From NCBI GenBank assembly GCA_023101885.1, contig JALPQD010000408.1, positions 1 through 64,000 on the forward strand: a DNA stretch of 64,000 nt, given 5' to 3'. The DNA comes from Typhlomys cinereus. Taxonomy: Eukaryota > Chordata > Mammalia > Rodentia > Platacanthomyidae. The translations under genes were made by a program, and so were the position numbers. The notes under the pieces were generated by a model. The model had not been told where the DNA came from, did not search any database, and worked only from the letters and a program-made list of their open reading frames with translations. The stretch's first letter is position 1; every line of letters begins with the position of its first letter. Below, one piece after another: positions 45,574-56,768 of the stretch.

Positions 45574-48390
45574 TGTATTTCATTTTTATTATTTTAATAC
45601 ATTTTTATTATTATTTCAGCTCATACAAACTTAATAGGTACACCAGTTCCCTCCCTCTCTCCTCCTCCCCCCGAATCCCCTGCTCCCCCTCCCCTCATCC
45701 CTCCCTCCCCATCCCCCAGTGCCTCCCGCCCCAATTCCCAGAGAGTCCTTTCTTGTGCATGCCTGACTCTCCTCTGGGCCCTCCTCTCCGATGACATACA
45801 AGGACCCAGTGGCAGTTCCCTGAACCCTTTCCCGCGTTCCCCTTAAGCATAGTAACACTACTATGGCTGCCAATCCCTTGCCTCCAAGGATCTTGGTGCT
45901 TTTAGCAGATGCTAGACATTGTGAGGTCAATAGTGTGTTGGACATTGCGCAGGGCATGCAAAGTCCAATTATGATTGCTTCGGCCCTAACTTGTGTGGAG
46001 AATCTTGCAAATCATTGCTCCTCCCATCCTTTTGCTCTTACACTCTTACCGCCCCCTCTTCCGCAAATGTCCCTGAGCTTCAGGATGGGGAGAGATTAGG
46101 CTGGCCTAGTTCTAGGTGGTTGATATAAAGTCTCTGAAGTTCTGGATTGTGGTTTGTTGATTTTCTTTTGCAGTTTTGCTGCTCCTGCAATGCCCTTCAC
46201 TCCATCCTGCTGGGCACTGTATGTCACCCCCTGGCCAGAGACAAAAAGCTGTTAAACTGGAGTCTTATTATAAGAGCACATTCAAGGGTAGGAAACCTCA
46301 GTGAGGGAGGGGTCAATCTCCCATTTGCAAAATGGTTACTTTTTATCTGCCAGACTATATGCCCTCCCCTTCTGGTGAGATCACATCCCCTTAGTTGTAA
46401 ATGATCAGGAACGAATGTCTGTGAACTTAACCAGGTGTCACATTACTTACTTGCAGCCCTTGATGGAGGCCTATTTTCTCTACTATAACATGGTCACTTC
46501 TCTCTTTGTTCCTGGTGTAGCCCTCCAATCCCATTCCTCCTGTTCATAATCCTTGCAATTACTGTAGGTAATACATAGATTTACCTATGAGTGTCTCAAG
46601 GTGGGCTGGGTGGGTTTGATACTAGGAGCCACCTATTAGGAAGTACATATGGCACTTAATTTTCTGGGTCTGGGATACTTCACTTAATATAATTGTTTCT
46701 AATGACATCCATTTCCTGGCAAATTCCAGTAATTCATCATTTTTGATGGCTGAGTAGTACTCCATTGTTTAGATGTACCACAGTTTCCATATCCACTTGT
46801 CAACTGTTGGACATTTGGGTTGATTCCATGACTTCACTATTGTAAACAGTGCTGCTATGAACATGATCGTGCTTGTGCTATCGAGGTGAACCTCTGTTGT
46901 ATGGGGGGTTATTCCCAAAAGTGGAATAGCAAGGTCATATGGCATTTCAATCTTTACTTTCTTTAAGAATCTCCAGATGGCTCGCCAGAGTGGCTGTATG
47001 AGCCTACATTCCCACCAGCAATGTAGGAGAGTTCCCCTCTCTCCACATCCTCTCCAGCATTTGGTGTTGTTTGTATTGTGGATTTTTGCCATCCTGACCG
47101 GGGTGAGATGATATCTCAGGGAAGTTTTGATTTACATTTCCCTGATGACTAAAGAAGTGGAGCATTTTTAAAGATATTTGTTAGACATTTTAATTTCATC
47201 CCCGGTAAAGTTTCTTTTAAGTTCCAGGGCCCATTTTTTAATTGGGCCATTGTTTTCCTTGTTGTTTAGTTTTCTAAGTTCTTTGTGCACTCTGGACAGT
47301 AGAGCTCTATCAGATATGTGGTTAGTGAAGATTTTCTCCCATTCTGTGGGTTGCCTTTGAGCTCATGTTACAATCTCTTTATCTGAACAGAAGCTCTTTA
47401 ATTTCACAAGATCCCAACTGTTGAGAGTTGGTAGCAATGACTGTGCCATTGGATGTCTGTTTAGGAAATGTTGGCCTAGCCCAATCAGCTCAAGGGAGTT
47501 CCCTATCCTTTCAACTATGGTTTTTATAGTCTCTGGCCTGATATCAAGGTCCTTGATCCATTTGGAATTAAGTCTTGTACATGGTGACAAGTACGGGTCC
47601 AGCTTTAATCTTCTGCATGTGGAGATCCAATTTTGCCAGCACCATTTGATGAAGATGCTGTTCTTTTTCTATTGGATTCTTTGGGCCCCTTTGTCAAAGA
47701 CCAAATGGCTGTAATTTTGTGGGCTTATATCTGGGTCTTCAATCCTTATCCATTGATCTGTGTGTCTATTTTGGAGCCAATACCAGGCTGTTTTTATAAC
47801 TATGAATTTGTAGTATAGACTTAGGTTTGGTATGATAATACCTCCAGCAGTGTTTTTGTTACTCAGGATTGTCTTTGCTATCCTGGGTCTTTTGTGCCTC
47901 CATATGAACTTTGAGATTGTTTGGTCAACTTCTTTGAAGAATTGCTTTGGGATTTTAATTGGTATAGCATTGAATCTGTATATTGCCTTTGGTAGGATGG
48001 TCATTTTCACGATGTTGATTCTGCCAATCCAGGAACAAGGGAGGTCTTTCCACCTTCTGGTGTCTTCTGCTATTTCTTTCTTTAGGGTTTTAAAGTTTTC
48101 ATTGTAAAGGTCTTTTACCTCCTTGGTTAGGTTTATACCAAGGTATTCATTTTTTTAGGGGCTAAAGTAAATGGGATTGTTTCTCTCAAGGCTTTTTCAC
48201 TTCTTTCATTCTGGGTATATAGGAAGGCCTCTGATTTTTGCACATTTATTTTGTATCCTGCCACCCTGCTGAACTTCTCAATTAGTTCCAGGAGCTTTCT
48301 GGTGGAGTTTTTGGGATCACTCAGGTATGAGATCATGTCATCTGCAAATAGGGATAGCTTGACTTCTTCCTTGCCGTGTATTTCATTTTT
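45574..48390 (-). mobile_element. 5'-truncated L1, 2.79 kb, nested in the older L1
   Basis: Insertion 45588-48376 between perfect 14-bp repeats tgtatttcattttt (45574-45587, 48377-48390); the host L1 text reads straight through once it is removed. It has a long-form 3' UTR and an ORF2 C-terminal half broken into several frames (pieces at 46769-47092, 47363-47590, 47669-48010). Confidence 0.95.
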
Positions 48391-48783
48391 TTAGGGGTAT
48401 AGTAAATGGGATTGTTTCTCTTAGGACTTTTTCACTTTTTTCATCTTTGGTGATAGGAAAGCCATTGATTTTTGCATGTTTATTTTGTAACCTGCCACTC
48501 TGCTGAACTTATGTATTGTTCTAGGAGTTTCCTGGTGGAGTTTTTAGGTTCACCCAGGTATCATGTCATCTGCAGATATCTTGACTTCTTCCTTGCCGAT
48601 TTGAATCCCTCTTGTCTTATGGGTGTAGCTAAGACTTCAAATAGAACATTGAATAGAAATGGTGATAGTGGACAGCTTTTCCTAATTCCTGATGGAAACA
48701 GAAATGTTTCAAGTTTTCCCCATTTAGTATAATCCTTGCTGTTGGCTTGTTATATATAGCTTTTATTATGTTGATGTAATAAA

Positions 48784-49010
48784 GATACACTTAAAAATGA
48801 AAACTATAGGCCAATTTCTTTGATGAACACAGATGCAGAGATTCTCAACAAAATCTTAGCAAACTGGATTCAAAAACATATCAAAAAGATCATTCACTGT
48901 GATCAAGTAGGTTTTATCCTAAGCACACAAGGTTGATTCAACATATGCAAATCAATAAATGTAATTTACCATGTAAACCAGTCCAAAGTCCGAGACCACA
49001 TGATACTCTC
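48784..49010 (+). other. Inverted ORF2 reverse-transcriptase block in the older L1
   Basis: Plus-strand sense sequence matching the RT region (translated '[16 protein letters not shown]' ... 'HCDQVGFIL' ... 'VRDHMIL'), while 48391-48780 is minus-strand ORF2 just 3' of it. About 80 bases expected at the junction are absent. This looks like an internal inversion with flanking loss. Confidence 0.8.
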
Positions 49011-49913
49011 TTTTTTTTTTTTTTTTTTGACTTTTTTTTTTTTTTATTTCAGCTCATACAAACTTATTAGGTACACCAGTTCCCTCCCTCCCTCCTCCTC
49101 CCCCCGTACCCCCTGCTCCCCCTCCCCACCCCTCTCCCTCCCCATCCCCCAGTGCCTCCCACCCCAATTCCCAGAGAGTCCTTTCTTGTGCATGACTGAT
49201 TTTCCTCTGGGCCCTCCTCTCCGATGACGTACAAGGACCCAGTGGCCTTTGCCGAACCCTTTCCCGTGTTCCCCTTAGGTATAGGAACACTGCTGTGGCT
49301 GCCAATTCTTTGCCTCCAAGGATCTTGGTGCCTTTAGCAGGTGCTAGACTTTGTGAGGTCAACAGTGTGTTGGACAATGCGCAGGGCATGCAAAGTCCAA
49401 TTATGATTGCTTCAGCCCTAACTAGTATAGAGTATCTTACATATCATTGCTCCTCCCATCCTTATGCTCTTACACTCTTACCGCTCCCTCTTCCGCAAAT
49501 TTCCCTGAGCTTCAAGATGGGGAGAGACTAAGCTGGCCTAGTTCTAGGTGGTTGATATAGAGTCTCTGAAGTTCTGGATTGTGGTTTGTTGATTTTCTTT
49601 TGCAGTTTTGCTGCTCCTGCAATGCCCTTCACTCCATCCTGGTGGGCATTGTATGTTACCCCTTTTTATCTGCCAGACTATATGCCCTCCTCTTCTGGTG
49701 AGATCACTCCTCCTCAGTAGTAAATGATCAGGAACAAGAGTCTGTGAACTTAATCAGATGTCTCATTACTTATTTGGGTCCTTGGTGGAGGCCTATTTTC
49801 CCTGCTGTAACATGGTCCCTTCTCTCCTTCTTTCTGGTGTGGCCCTCCTACCCCATCCCTCCTGTTCATAATCCTTGGAATTCCGTCTCTAGGTGGGCTG
49901 GGTGGGTTTGGTA

Positions 49914-52900
49914 CTAGGAGCCACCTATTAGGGAGTACATATGGCGCTTAATTTTCTGGGTCTGGGATACTTCACTTAATACAATTGTTTCTAATGACAT
50001 CCATTTCCCGGCAAATTCGAGTAATTCATCATTTTTGATGGCTGAGTAGTACTCCATTGTATAGATGTACCACAGTTTCCTTATCCACTTGTCAACTGTT
50101 GGGCATTTGGGCTGATTCCATGACTTTGCTATTGTAAACAGTGCTCCTATGAACATGGTCGTGCTTGTGCTATCGAGGCGAACCTCTGCTGTATGGGGGG
50201 TTATTCCCAAAAGTGGAATAGCAGGGTCATATGGCATTTCAATCTTTAATTTCTTTAAGAATCTCCAGACGGCTCGCCAGAGTGGCTGTATGAGCCTGCA
50301 TTCCCACCAGCAATGTAGGAGAGTTCTCCTCTCTCCACATCCTCTCCAGCATTTGTCGTTGTTAGTATTGTGGATTTTTGCCATCCTGACCGGGGTGAGA
50401 TGATATCTCAGGGAAGTTTTGATTTGCATTTCCCTGATGGCTAAAGAAGTGGAGCATTTTTTCAGATATTTGTTAGACATTTTAATTTCATCCCTGGTAA
50501 AGTTTCTTTTAAGTTCCAGGGCCCATTTTTTAATTGGGCCATTGGTTTCCTTGGTGTTTAGTTTTCTAAGTTCTTTGTGCACTCTGGACAATAGAGCTCT
50601 ATCAGATATGTGGTTAGTGAAGATTTTCTCCCATTCTGTGGGTTGCCTTTGAGCTCGCGTTACAATCTTTTTATCTGAACAGAAGCTCTTTAATTTCACA
50701 AGATCCCAACTGTTAAGAGTTGGTAGCAGTGACTGTGCCATTGGATGTCTGTTTAGGAACTGTTGGCCTAGTCCAATCAGCTCGAGGGAGTTCCCTATCC
50801 TTTCAACTATGGTTTTTATAGTCTCTGGCCTGATATCAAGGTCCTTGATCCATTTGGAATTAAGTCTTGTACATGGTGACAAGTACGGGTCCAGCTTTAA
50901 TCTTCTGCATGTGGAGATCCAATTTTGCCAGCACCATTTGTTGAAGATGCTGTTCTTTTTCCATTGGATTCTTTGGGCCCCTTTGTCAAAGACCAAATGG
51001 CTGTAACTTTGTGGGCTTATATCTGGGTCTTCAATCCTTATCCATTGATCTGTGTGTCTATTTTGGAGCCAATACCAGGCTGTTTTTATAACTATGGATT
51101 TGTAGTATAGACTAAGGTTTGGTATGGTTATACCTCCAGCTGTGTTTTTGTTACTCAGGATTGTTTTTGCTATCCTGGGTCTTTTGTGCCTCCATATGAA
51201 CTTTGAGATTGTTTGGTCAACTTCTTTGAAGAATTGCTTTGGGATTTTGATTGGTATAGCATTGAATCTGTATATTGCCTTTGGTAGGATGGTCATTTTC
51301 ACGATGTTGATTCTGCCAATCCAGGAACAAGGGAGGTCTTTCCACCTTCTGGTGTCTTCGGCTATTTCTTTCTTTAGGGTTTTAAAGTTTTCATTGTAAA
51401 GGTCTTTTACCTCCTTAGTTAGGTTTATACCAAGGTATTTCATTTTTTTAGGGGCTATAATAAATGGTATTGTTTCTCTCAAGGCTTTTTCACTTCTTTC
51501 ATTCTGGGCATATAGGAAGGCCTCTGATTTTTGCACATTTATTTTGTATCCTGCCACCCTGCTGAACTTCTCAATTAGTTCCAGGAGCTTCCTGGTGGAG
51601 TTTTTGGGATCACTCAGGTATAAGATCATGTCATCTGCAAATAGGGATAGCTTGACTTCTTCCTTGCCGATTTGAATCCCTCTTATGTCCCTTTCTTGTC
51701 TTATGGCTTCAGCTAAGACTTCAAGTACAATATTGAATAGAAGTGGTGAGAGTGGACAGCCTTGTCTAGTTCCTGATCGAAGTGGGAATGCTTCCAATTG
51801 TTCCCCATTGAGCATAATCCTTGCTGTGGGCTTGTTGTATACAGCTTTTATTATATTGATAAAGGTTCCTTCCATTCCTACTGTCTCTAGCGTTTTGATC
51901 ATAAAAGGCTGTTGGATCTTGTCAAAAGCTTTTTCTGCATCTATCGAGAGTATCATGTGGTCTTGGACTTTGGACTGGTTTATATGATGAATTACATTTA
52001 TTGATTTGCGTATGTTGAACCAACTTTGTGTGCCGGGGATGAAGCCTACTTGGTCCCCATGAATGATCTTTTTAATATGTTTTTGAATCCGATTTGCTAA
52101 GACTTTGTTGAGAATCTTTGCGTCTGTGTTCATCAGGGAGATCGGCCTATAGTTTTCTTTTTTAAGCGAATCTTTATTAGGTTTTGGGATTAAAACGATA
52201 TTAGCTTCATAGAAGGAATTTGGTAGTGTTCCTTCCTTTGCTATTTGATGGAACAGTTTAAGGAGTATTGGTGTTATTAACTCCTTAAATGTCTGGTAGA
52301 ACTCTGTGCTGAATCCATCTGGTCCAGGACATTTTTTGGTGGGAAGATTCGAGATTACTTCCTCAATTTCCTTATATGTTATAGGACTATTTAAATAATT
52401 CACAACTTCCTGATTCAATTTAGGTAAGTTGTGTTTACTTAGAAATTCATCCATCTCTTTTGTGTTGTCAAACTTCACAGAGTATAAGTTTTTGAAATAT
52501 GATGTTATAATTCTCTGGATTTCTTGGGTATCAGTAGTGATAACTCCATGTTCATTTCTAATTTTGTTAATTTGGGTTTTCTCTCTCTTGCTTTTGGTAA
52601 GTTTAGCTAGGGGTGTATCAATCTTATTGATTTTTTCAAAGAACCAGCTTTTTGACTGGTTGATTTTTTCTATCGTTTTCTTAATCTCGATTTCAGATAT
52701 TTCTCCCCTTATTTTGCTAATCTCCTCTCTTCTACTACTTTTGGGATCAGATTGCTCTAGCTTCTCTAAAGCTTTAAGCTGCATTGTTAAGTTGTTTATT
52801 TCTGACGTTTCCATTTTTTTGACGTAGGCATTAAGAGCTATGAACTTACCTCTTAGAACAGCTTTCATTGTGTCCCAGAGATTTTGGTAAGTTGTATTTT

Positions 52901-53756
52901 CGTTATCATTCACTTTCAGGAAATCTTGAATTTCCTTTTTAATTTCTTCCTGAATCCATGTCTCATTCAGCATCATAGTGTTAAGTTTCCAGGAGTTAGT
53001 GTATTTTCTCTTGTTTGATGTGTTGTGGATGTCCAGCTTTAGGCCGTGATGGTCTGATAGGGCACAGGTTAGAATTTCAACTTTCTTGTATATGTGTAGA
53101 TTCATTTTGTGGCCCAATATGTGATCTATTTTGGAGAAAGTTCCGTGTGCTGCTGAGAAAAATGTGTATTCTTTGGTGTGTGGGTGAAAAGTTCGATAGA
53201 GATCTGTAAGGTCCATTTCTTTCAGGGTTTGATTAAGTTCCATAGTGTCTCTGTTAAGCTTTTGACCTGTTGATCTATCCCATGTTGACAGGGCGGTGTT
53301 GAAGTCCCCAAGAATTATCGTTTGGGGATTGATTTCTTGCTTTAGACGCTGTAGGGTTTTCTTAATGAATGTGGAGGGGCCCGTATTGGGTGCATATATG
53401 TTCAGTATTGTGAAGTCTTCCTGGTGAATTGTACCTGTGACTAAAATGTAGTATCCATCCGTGTCTCTTATAATTTTCTTTGGTTTGAAATCCACTTTGT
53501 CTGATAGCATAATGGCTACCCCTGCCTGTTTTCTGCTTCCATTAGCTTGTAGAATTGTTGACCAGCCTTTTATTTTTAGAGCGTGCCTATCTTTTGTGGT
53601 GAGATGGGTTTCCTGCAGGCAGCAGATTGATGGATTGTGATTTTTAATCCAAGTTTGTAATCTGTGTCTCTTGATCGGTAAATTAATTCCATTAACATTT
53701 AGTGTTATAATGGAGAAACTATTGTTATTCCAGACATTTATTATGTTTAGTAGCTT
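49914..53756 (-). CDS. L1 ORF2: endonuclease-reverse transcriptase frame without initial ATG
   Basis: An unbroken frame of 1280 codons plus stop, about the normal length of rodent L1 ORF2. The product would nick target DNA and copy L1 RNA in the nucleus. In order: AP-like endonuclease with 'TLNVNG' (about codon 20), 'CCLQETHL' (about 49), 'GDFN' (about 151), 'SKIDHI' and 'SDHHGL'; reverse transcriptase with '[11 protein letters not shown]', '[14 protein letters not shown]' and 'FADD' (near 700); a C-terminal Cys-rich motif C-x3-C-x7-H-x4-C ('[18 protein letters not shown]'). The frame opens after TAA at 53759-53757. The first in-frame ATG is at 53510 (codon 83), inside the endonuclease. L1 ORF2 is known to be translatable without AUG, so absence of an ATG does not prove inactivity. 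All catalytic residues I can place are present. Confidence 0.88.
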   Translation of the reverse strand, partial: KLLNIINVWNNNSFSIITLNVNGINLPIKRHRLQTWIKNHNPSICCLQETHLTTKDRHALKIKGWSTILQANGSRKQAGVAIMLSDKVDFKPKKIIRDTDGYYILVTGTIHQEDFTILNIYAPNTGPSTFIKKTLQRLKQEINPQTIILGDFNTALSTWDRSTGQKLNRDTMELNQTLKEMDLTDLYRTFHPHTKEYTFFSAAHGTFSKIDHILGHKMNLHIYKKVEILTCALSDHHGLKLDIHNTSNKRKYTNSWKLNTMMLNETWIQEEIKKEIQDFLKVNDNENTTYQNLWDTMKAVLRGKFIALNAYVKKMETSEINNLTMQLKALEKLEQSDPKSSRREEISKIRGEISEIEIKKTIEKINQSKSWFFEKINKIDTPLAKLTKSKREKTQINKIRNEHGVITTDTQEIQRIITSYFKNLYSVKFDNTKEMDEFLSKHNLPKLNQEVVNYLNSPITYKEIEEVISNLPTKKCPGPDGFSTEFYQTFKELITPILLKLFHQIAKEGTLPNSFYEANIVLIPKPNKDSLKKENYRPISLMNTDAKILNKVLANRIQKHIKKIIHGDQVGFIPGTQSWFNIRKSINVIHHINQSKVQDHMILSIDAEKAFDKIQQPFMIKTLETVGMEGTFINIIKAVYNKPTARIMLNGEQLEAFPLRSGTRQGCPLSPLLFNIVLEVLAEAIRQERDIRGIQIGKEEVKLSLFADDMILYLSDPKNSTRKLLELIEKFSRVAGYKINVQKSEAFLYAQNERSEKALRETIPFIIAPKKMKYLGINLTKEVKDLYNENFKTLKKEIAEDTRRWKDLPCSWIGRINIVKMTILPKAIYRFNAIPIKIPKQFFKEVDQTISKFIWRHKRPRIAKTILSNKNTAGGITIPNLSLYYKSIVIKTAWYWLQNRHTDQWIRIEDPDISPQSYSHLVFDKGAQRIQWKKNSIFNKWCWQNWISTCRRLKLDPYLSPCTRLNSKWIKDLDIRPETIKTIVERIGNSLELIGLGQQFLNRHPMAQSLLPTLNSWDLVKLKSFCSDKKIVTRAQRQPTEWEKIFTNHISDRALLSRVHKELRKLNTKETNGPIKKWALELKRNFTRDEIKMSNKYLKKCSTSLAIREMQIKTSLRYHLTPVRMAKIHNTNNDKCWRGCGERRTLLHCWWECRLIQPLWRAVWRFLKKLKIEMPYDPAIPLLGITPHTAEVRLDSTSTTMFIGALFTIAKSWNQPKCPTVDKWIRKLWYIYTMEYYSAIKNDELLEFAGKWMSLETIVLSEVSQTQKIKRHMYSLIGGS

Positions 53757-53849
53757 TTATAAGTATATTGCTTCTTTTTTAATGATGTTATACTTGCCTT
53801 CTGTTCTCCTGGATATGCCTGTTTTTTTCTTCACGCTTGAGTATCATTT

Positions 53850-54855
53850 CTAGCATTTTTGAAGGCCTGGTTTGGTGGCCATGTATCCCTTAAAGTTGTC
53901 TTTGTGCTGGAAAATTTTTCTTTCTCCCTCGATCATGACTGATAGTTTTGCAGGGTAAATCAGCCTGGGTTGACACTTTTGCTCATTCAATACTTGAAGT
54001 ATGTCTCTCCAAGCTCTTCTTGCTTTTACTGTTTCGACTGAGAAGTCATTTGTTATTTTAATAGGTTTACCTTTAAAAGTGACTTGTTTTTTCTCCCTTG
54101 AAGCTCTCAGCACCAGTTCTTTATCTTGAATGTGGAGTGTTTTAACTATTATTTGCCGCGGCGTGCTTCTATTTTGGTCGTATCTGTTTGGGGTGCGGAA
54201 TGCCTCTTGTATATGGATGGGCCTCTCTTTTTAGATGAGGAAAGTTTTCCTTGATGATCGTTTGAAAAATTTCCTCAGGGGTGGTATTTTGAGATTCTTG
54301 CTCTGGTATTCCATGGATACGCATGTTAGGCTTCTTCAGGGTGTCCCATATCTCTTGGATATTTCTCTCAAGTATCTTTTTGGCTTTAACAACCTCTTCC
54401 ATTGAGCTGGTTAGTACTCCCACTTTATCTTCAAGGTCTGAAATTCTGTTTTCTGCTTCGTTAGTTCTGTTGGTAAGACTCTCTGTGGCGTTCTGGGTTG
54501 AAGATAACTTGTCTTTTAGCTCAGTTTTAAACTCTGCTTGAGTTTGTTTTAACTGCTCTATGCCACTTTTTGTTTCTTGCACTGTTTTTCTCAACTCCTC
54601 CAGATGTCTGTTGTGTTCCTCTTCAAAGCGATTGATTCGATTATTTAATTCCTCCCTGATTTCCTCTTTCATAGTATTGAACATGGTAATGATCATATTT
54701 TGAAAGTCTTTATCCTGGGTGGGGCTTTCTTGGCCTTTTTCCATGGGTTTGTTCTTGTTGGAGTCTAACATTGTGGGATTAATTCCTTCAGTGGGAAATT
54801 TGTTTACTTGATTGTTGCTTCTCATGGATTTGCACTTTGACTTTGGCATTGTCAT
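53850..54855 (-). pseudogene. L1 ORF1 with one net +1 frameshift
   Basis: ORF1 encodes the trimeric RNA-binding chaperone of the L1 particle. It starts at ATG 54855 ('MTMPKSKCKS'), has a long charged coiled coil (about residues 65-165, heptads around 'EEIREELNNRINRFEEEHNR') and the RRM-like 'NMRIHGIPEQE'. Frame is lost near 54221-54232, where one extra base lies in an AGAGAGG run. The C-terminal domain then continues in the next frame ('REKKQVTFKGKPIKITNDFS', 'ARRAWRDILQ', 'RLIYPAKLS') to a stop at 53850. Counting one base as extra, the length would be 334 aa, normal for the family. I see no other lesion in it. Confidence 0.88.
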
Positions 54856-55181
54856 TTTAACTCTTAAGATCTCTCAATTTCACTAAACTGAATTATTTGG
54901 CCTGTGGTCCTGGTGGGCGGGGCGGGCGGAGACTTACCTAGGTCGTGGGGTGAGGCCCGGCTGTACCGCGCGCGCGTCCAGACCGGTGGAGCGGGTCGGG
55001 GTGCAAAGGGGGGATGGGGGCGACCGCTTGGAGCTATTTAACCCGAGGGCAGCTGGGGCGGGGCCCGGGTGCAGGGGGAGGTCCTCCTGGTCCCTGGGTC
55101 CCGCGCTTGGCTCCGGCTGGATGGTGGGAGGCGGAGCCGGGTCCCCGTGGGCCAACCTGGGGGGTCCTGGTGGGCGGTGCG

Positions 55182-55223
<42 letters not shown>

Positions 55224-55257
55224 ACTCACCAGCTAAGGCGCGGCGTGGACGCCCGGC
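54856..55257 (-). promoter_or_regulatory. L1 5' UTR with repeated GC-rich promoter unit
   Basis: The most CpG-dense DNA in the window. 'ggtcctggtgggcgg' recurs at 54906 and 55163 (257-bp period). Each copy is followed by a related ~45-base block ending 'cccggctg' (54963, 55259). This resembles the tandem monomers that drive mouse L1 families. On the minus strand each unit carries a splice-donor match: AGGTAAGT (54939-54932) and GGTGAGTA (55230-55223). The outer unit contains a 40-base G run on the plus strand. Confidence 0.75.
55183..55222. repeat. 40-base uninterrupted G run
   Basis: Plus strand is G at every position from 55183 to 55222 (C on the L1 sense strand). It would be strongly quadruplex-prone. 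Its length is also suspicious for assembly or polymerase error. Confidence 0.9.
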
Positions 55258-55852
55258 TGGGTGAAAAGTTCGATAGAGATCTGTGAGGTCCATTTCTTTC
55301 AGGGTTTGATTAAGTTCCAAAGTGTCTCTGTTAAGTTTTTGACCTGTTGATCTATCCCATGTAGAGAGGGCGGTGTTGAAGTCCCCAAGAATTATCGTTT
55401 GGGGGTTGATTTCTTGCTTTAGATGCTGTAGGGTTTTCTTAATGAATGTGGAGGGGCCCGTATTGGGTGCATATATGTTCAGTATTGTGAAATCTTCCTG
55501 GTGAATTGTACCTGTGACTAAAATGTAGTATCCATCCGTGTCTCTTATAATTTTTTTTGGTTTGAAATCCCCTTTGTCTGATAGCATAATGGCTACCCCT
55601 GCCTGTTTTCTGCTTCCATTTGCTTGTAGAATTGTTGACCAGCCTTTTATTTTTAGAGCATGCTTATCTTTTGTGGTGAGATGGGTTTCCTGCAGGCAAC
55701 AGATTGATGGATTGTGATTTTTTAATCCAAGTTTGTAATCTGTGTCTCTTGATCGGTGAATTAAGTCCATTAACATTTAGTGTTATAATGGAGAAACTAT
55801 TGTTATTCCAGACATTTATTATGTTTAGTAGCTTTTATAAGTATATTGCTTC
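55258..55852 (-). repeat. Second copy of an L1 ORF1/ORF2-junction segment
   Basis: Matches 53181-53774 of the adjacent young L1 in the same orientation (endonuclease N-terminus and intergenic spacer). By eye there are fewer than 20 substitutions and one extra T (in the T run at 55718-55723), so roughly 97% identity. The joint with the 5' UTR falls at shared CTGGG-type bases. Confidence 0.88.
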
Positions 55853-56039
55853 GCTTTTAATTGATTTCTTGTTTTAGATGTTGTAGTGTTTGCTAATGAA
55901 TGTGGAGGAGCCCATATTAGGTGTGTATATGTTCAGTATTGTGAAGTCTTCCTGGTGAATTGTTCCTGTGACTATCAGCATATTCTTTTTGTCTTGTATA
56001 TGTAGTGTTTTGACTGCTATTTGCTGTGTCAAATTTCTA

Positions 56040-56690
56040 TTTTGACCATATCTGTTTGGGGTGCTGAATGCCTATTGTATTTGGATAGTCTCTCTTTCTT
56101 TAGATGTGAAAAGTTTTTCTTTATGAAAATTTGAAAAAATTCCTCAGTGTCGTATTTTGGGATTTCTGTTCTGATATTCCATGAATGCACTTGTAAGGCT
56201 TCTTCAAGGTGTCACATAACTCTTGAATATTCCTCTCAAGTATCTTTTTGCCTTTAACAACCTCTTTGATTGAACTGGTTTGATCTTCCACTTTGTCTTC
56301 AAGATCTGATATTCTATTTTCTGCTTCTAAGTTCTGCTGATAAGACTTTCTATTGAGTTCTGGGTTGAAGACAGCTTGTCTTTTAGTTTGAGTTTAAACT
56401 CTGCTTGAGATTGTTTTAACTGCTCATGCCTTTTTTTTGTTTCTTCAACTGCTTTTCTCATCTCCTCCAAGTGCCTGTTGCGTTCTTGTTCAAACTGGTT
56501 AATGTGGTTATTTAACTCCTCCTGGATTTCCTCTTTCATTGTTTTGATCAGTAGTAAAGATCAGGCTTTGAAAATCATTATCTTGGGTATGGATTTCTTG
56601 GCTATTTTGTTTTAGTTGGATTCCATCATTATGGAGTTGATTCTTTTTGTAGATTTGTGGTCTTGGTCTTTGTTTCTCATGGATTTGCAC
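56040..56690 (-). pseudogene. Older L1 ORF1 remnant
   Basis: Minus-strand coiled-coil text homologous to the younger ORF1 ('EEIQEELNNHINQFEQERNR', 'AEFKLKLKDKLSSTQN'), broken by frameshifts and stops. It lies between a truncated endonuclease scrap (55853-55976) and the older element's 5' UTR. Confidence 0.85.
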
Positions 56691-56699
56691 TGTGACCTG

Positions 56700-56732
56700 G
56701 GCATTTTTGTTTTATCTCTTATGTTCTTCTTC

Positions 56733-56768
<36 letters not shown>

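Larger units (their letters stand above)
49011..55852 (-). mobile_element. Young, nearly complete L1 with extra 5' segment
   Basis: From the T tail (18 T, GAC, 14 T at 49011-49045) through 3' UTR (49046-49913), ORF2, ORF1 and GC-rich 5' UTR (54856-55257), about 6.25 kb, plus a 595-bp L1-derived extension (55258-55852). The right edge is followed by TTTT/AA (55855-55860), the L1 endonuclease site on this orientation. No clear target duplication beyond CTTTT. It interrupts the older L1. Confidence 0.88.

Noticed and set aside
52429..52827. Hydrophobic plus-strand frame of 132 aa
   Set aside because: Antisense shadow of L1 ORF2; several similar shadows occur at 34874, 50149, 50419 and 51124.
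54934..55776. 280-aa frame with a proline run
   Set aside because: A chimaera of the duplicated L1 endonuclease segment and the antisense of the G run/5' UTR, not a real protein.
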